A stretch of 16,052 nt of DNA from the NCBI GenBank assembly GCA_035285585.1, contig JAYKGU010000053.1, forward strand, positions 1 through 16,052. Direction: 5' to 3'. The stretch is from JAYKGU01 sp035285585. GTDB lineage: Bacteria; Cyanobacteriota; Cyanobacteriia; CAKZMO01. Shown piece after piece: positions 13,834 through 16,052 of this stretch; within the stretch, counting starts at the first letter, position 1; each line of letters starts with the position of its first letter. A program made the translations under genes and the position numbers. Below the pieces are notes generated by a model. That model was not told the origin of the DNA. It was given only the letters and a program-made list of their open reading frames with translations, and did not search any database.

Positions 13834-14340
13834 ATGAACACCTCCGGTCACCTTCTCAATCGTGGCCTAATTGTGGCGATCGCCGTTCTGACCGGCGAAG
13901 CCCTGCTGCCACCAGCAGCCGCGCAGACCTCCCCTCTCTCTACCCCGGTTTCAATTTTTGAAGACGTAATTCTCACCCCCACTTACGTAGCCGACTCCAC
14001 CACCGTGCGCGGTATCAGCGGTGGCGAGCTGCCCGCTAGCCAGGTGTCTGGCCGGGGAGATACGGTTACTGGAGCCTGCGTCGGCTTTGTCGATACCGAG
14101 CCTGACCACAAAATGGTGCTGACCGAATATTTTGAATATCTGAGTCTGGCCATCGAAAGCCCAGAAGACACCACCCTGGTGGTGCGCGGCCCCGGCGGCA
14201 GTTGGTGCAATGACGACCTCAATGGCAAAAACCCAGGCATTTCCGGCCAGTGGTTTTCTGGCACTTACGAAATCTGGGTTGGCTCCTACAGCGAAAACAC
14301 CTATCATCCCTACGTCATTCGCATTTCAGAAATGCCCTAA
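13834..14340 (+). CDS. Small secreted protein, unknown function
   Basis: The product has 168 residues. It begins with a Sec signal peptide: hydrophobic stretch GLIVAIAVLTGEALL and a likely cleavage after AAA at residue 30. The mature part has two cysteines (82 and 125) that could form a disulfide. The C-terminal region has VVRGPGGSWCNDD, NPGISGQWFSGTYEIWVGSY and PYVIRIS, a beta-rich pattern I associate with uncharacterised cyanobacterial periplasmic or extracellular domains resembling pre-peptidase C-terminal modules. No catalytic motif is evident. There is no clear ribosome site. It ends only 3 bp from the end of the converging rph gene. Confidence 0.75.
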   Translation: MNTSGHLLNRGLIVAIAVLTGEALLPPAAAQTSPLSTPVSIFEDVILTPTYVADSTTVRGISGGELPASQVSGRGDTVTGACVGFVDTEPDHKMVLTEYFEYLSLAIESPEDTTLVVRGPGGSWCNDDLNGKNPGISGQWFSGTYEIWVGSYSENTYHPYVIRISEMP

Positions 14341-14343
14341 CGG

Positions 14344-15063
14344 TCACTCGTCGATCGCCCGCTGCTGAATTTCGAACAGGGTTTGAATGCCCTTTTCGGC
14401 ATAATCGAAGAGCTGGTCCATCTGGGCGCGGCTGAAGCTGCCCTCCTCAGCGGTGCCCTGGACTTCAATCATCTCCAGACGATCGTTCATCACAATGTTG
14501 AAGTCGGCGGAGGCAGCCACGTCCTCCGGGTAGTTGAGGTCAAGGAAGGCTTCGCCCTCCAGCAGGCCCACGGATACCGCCGCTACCTGATGCCGAATGG
14601 GCGATCGCTCCAGTTCTCCAGTTTTCAGTAATTTGGCGATCGCATCGTGCAGGGCTACAAAGCCGCCCGTGATGGAAGTGGTACGGGTGCCGGCGTCCGC
14701 CTGGAGGACATCGGCATCCACCGTCAGGGTGCGCTCCCCCAGGATTTTCATATCAAGGGCGGCCCGCAGGCTGCGGCCAATGAGGCGCTGGATCTCCTGG
14801 GTGCGGCCCGATAGCTTCACCAATTCCCGCGATTGTCGCTCTGGCGTGGCACCGGGCAACATCCGATATTCTGCGGTCAACCAGCCCTGCCCGGAATCCT
14901 TCAAAAATGGAGGAACGCCAGGCTGAATGCTGACCGTGCAGAGCACCATCGTCCCACCACAGCGGGCCAGCACTGACCCTGCTGCAAACTGGGTGTAATT
15001 GCGCTCAAAGGTGACCGGTCGCAATTCATTGGGCTGCCGACCATCTGGACGTTGCCATGCCAT
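14344..15063 (-). CDS. rph: Ribonuclease PH
   Basis: This phosphate-dependent 3'-5' exoribonuclease trims tRNA 3' ends. The product has 239 residues, the usual length, and aligns by eye along the whole E. coli protein. Key parts: RPVTFERNYTQFAAGSVLA, QGWLTAEYRMLPGAT, GRTQEIQRLIGRSLRA with phosphate-site Arg87/Thr88, DADVLQADAGTRT with GTR at 125-127, and NYPEDVAASADFNIVM with metal/catalytic Asp181 and Asp187, then EVQGTAEEGSFS. GAGG stands seven bases before the ATG, a good ribosome site. It lies 76 bp after the DUF790 gene on the same strand, so co-transcription is possible. Confidence 0.97.
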   Translation of the reverse strand: MAWQRPDGRQPNELRPVTFERNYTQFAAGSVLARCGGTMVLCTVSIQPGVPPFLKDSGQGWLTAEYRMLPGATPERQSRELVKLSGRTQEIQRLIGRSLRAALDMKILGERTLTVDADVLQADAGTRTTSITGGFVALHDAIAKLLKTGELERSPIRHQVAAVSVGLLEGEAFLDLNYPEDVAASADFNIVMNDRLEMIEVQGTAEEGSFSRAQMDQLFDYAEKGIQTLFEIQQRAIDE

Positions 15064-15139
15064 TTTTTTGCCTCAAAAACCTCACCCATTCTATTACCTT
15101 CCGTGATGCGTAAAGCCTCCGCTTCCCCCACAGGAAAAG

Positions 15140-16052
15140 CTACCCGTCTTCCAGCACTTGTAAAACCGCCTTAGGGGAGAGCTTATCCTTAAACCAGACA
15201 ACTTTGGCAGGGGTTTCGCTGATATTGACCCCCGCTTTTTCCAGATTAAGCCGCTCGGATACTGCCAGGATGAGGTTGTCCCGATTGGACTGGCGTACCT
15301 GGGAGAATTTCTTCCGCAGGTATTCAGGCCGCCAGTAGCCCACAATTTCCAGCAAATATACCCGGCCATCGGGATGTACCAGCCGAAAGTCGGGAATCAT
15401 CACGCTGCCGGGAATGGGAATTAGATCTACCTCCCGCTCCAGTCGCCACTCGGTTTTTTGGGCACTCCACCGATTGACGAAGGACTCTTCGATCATGCTG
15501 TCATAGGTTTTTCCAGGCGGATAGTGGCTCACCAGCCCACAGCCAGAGTCGAGGGTAAAGTGGCGCGTCTGGATGCTGTTGCTGTAGCTGTCGCGAATTT
15601 GCAGGTCGGCCTTGAGGCTCCATTTGGTGACATGGAGCAGGGCAGGAAGCAGCTTGGCAATGTCCAGGCCGTAGCGAGTACTGAGCTTGAAGAGGCTGGT
15701 GGGGCCATCAATGGTAATGGTAAAGCCCTGATCCGCATCCCCTTCGATATAGGCCATCAGCCGAAACAGCTTGAGGTAGCGGAACAGCAGCTTGTACTCC
15801 CCCGGATCGTTGCGGTGGGCGTTGATGATAATGTGGCTGGCTTTGTAGAAAATGCCCTGCACCTGGGAGAGGTTATACCGATGCAGCAGAGCGTCGGGGG
15901 TGGGGGCTTCAAACTGAACGAGGATACGATTTTCCGCCAGGTCAGCATACAGCCCCTGGCGCACCTGCTCAGGAAAAACCTCCCGGTTCAGTTCTTGGGT
16001 GAGCTGATCGGCGATCGCCCCCAGTGTCTCAGACGCCTGTTGGGGCAGGGGC
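15140..16052 (-). CDS. DUF790 family protein (Bax1-like nuclease), 5' partial
   Basis: The frame stays open to the right edge of the window, so the start lies beyond it; about 303 C-terminal residues are visible. An internal GTG at 15964 is not a likely start because VFPEQVRQGLYADLAENR continues upstream in family-like sequence. Recognised parts are NLSQVQGIFYKA, FRYLKLFRLMAYIEG, SLFKLSTRYGLDIAKLLPAL and, near the end, VMIPDFRLVHPDGRVYLLEI then VGYWRPEYLRKK. The IPDF...LEIVG pair is a PD-(D/E)XK-type nuclease core. DUF790 proteins include archaeal Bax1, which works with the XPB helicase in DNA repair; a helicase gene beyond the right edge is therefore expected but not seen. It is followed by rph. 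Confidence 0.85.
   Translation of the reverse strand, partial: PLPQQASETLGAIADQLTQELNREVFPEQVRQGLYADLAENRILVQFEAPTPDALLHRYNLSQVQGIFYKASHIIINAHRNDPGEYKLLFRYLKLFRLMAYIEGDADQGFTITIDGPTSLFKLSTRYGLDIAKLLPALLHVTKWSLKADLQIRDSYSNSIQTRHFTLDSGCGLVSHYPPGKTYDSMIEESFVNRWSAQKTEWRLEREVDLIPIPGSVMIPDFRLVHPDGRVYLLEIVGYWRPEYLRKKFSQVRQSNRDNLILAVSERLNLEKAGVNISETPAKVVWFKDKLSPKAVLQVLEDG

Overview
The window looks like a stretch of cyanobacterial chromosome. The octamer GCGATCGC (the HIP1 palindrome typical of many cyanobacteria) recurs throughout, for example at 31-38 and 2839-2846. Several genes also have a cyanobacterial flavour: a bioY-lspA pair, a DUF790 (Bax1-like) gene beside rph, and a Uma2-type remnant. Most genes are visibly GC-rich; a few patches are clearly richer in A+T. 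A filamentous Leptolyngbya-like genome is my guess only.

Layout. (1) 1-1160 is a gene graveyard. Two pieces of a cobW-type (COG0523) metal-chaperone GTPase gene lie on the minus strand about 400 bp apart. The middle of the gene is gone and in its place sits a small plus-strand LexA-like winged-helix gene with a strong hairpin upstream. A Uma2/DUF820 remnant abuts the C-terminal cobW piece, and two inverted repeats lie beyond it. (2) 1405-4888 carries three overlapping plus-strand genes of a peptide/nickel-type ABC importer: lipoprotein binding protein and two permeases. (3) 5077-6656 is an AT-richer minus-strand two-gene unit: an orphan AAA/ABC-type ATPase and a small protein with a nuclease-like acidic motif, overlapping by 4 bp. 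(4) 6813-8328 holds the two ATPase subunits that belong with the importer, so unit 3 sits inside the transport locus. (5) 8329-9206 has no confident gene; it holds a possible short ORF and several hairpins, direct repeats and a large palindrome. (6) 9207-11981 is a large exoprotein: matrixin-like protease, two CAP domains and RTX repeats. (7) 12229-13343 is lspA and bioY on the minus strand, behind strong hairpins. (8) 13344-13833 is intergenic and holds a second copy of a dispersed repeat also present at 8709. (9) 13834-14340 is a small secreted protein, followed by minus-strand rph and a DUF790 gene that runs off the right end.

How the genes work together. The importer subunits form one five-component system: a lipid-anchored binding protein, two membrane subunits and two ATPases. 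Its binding protein needs LspA to mature, and lspA is also in the window, although LspA serves all lipoproteins. The exoprotein is probably exported by a type I system encoded elsewhere. RNase PH and LspA are housekeeping functions.

The best candidate for something undescribed is the ATPase plus small partner at 5077-6656. It has the form of a compact defence or toxin-like island: two genes, translationally coupled, different base composition, inserted in a transport locus. Its function is not established by the sequence alone.
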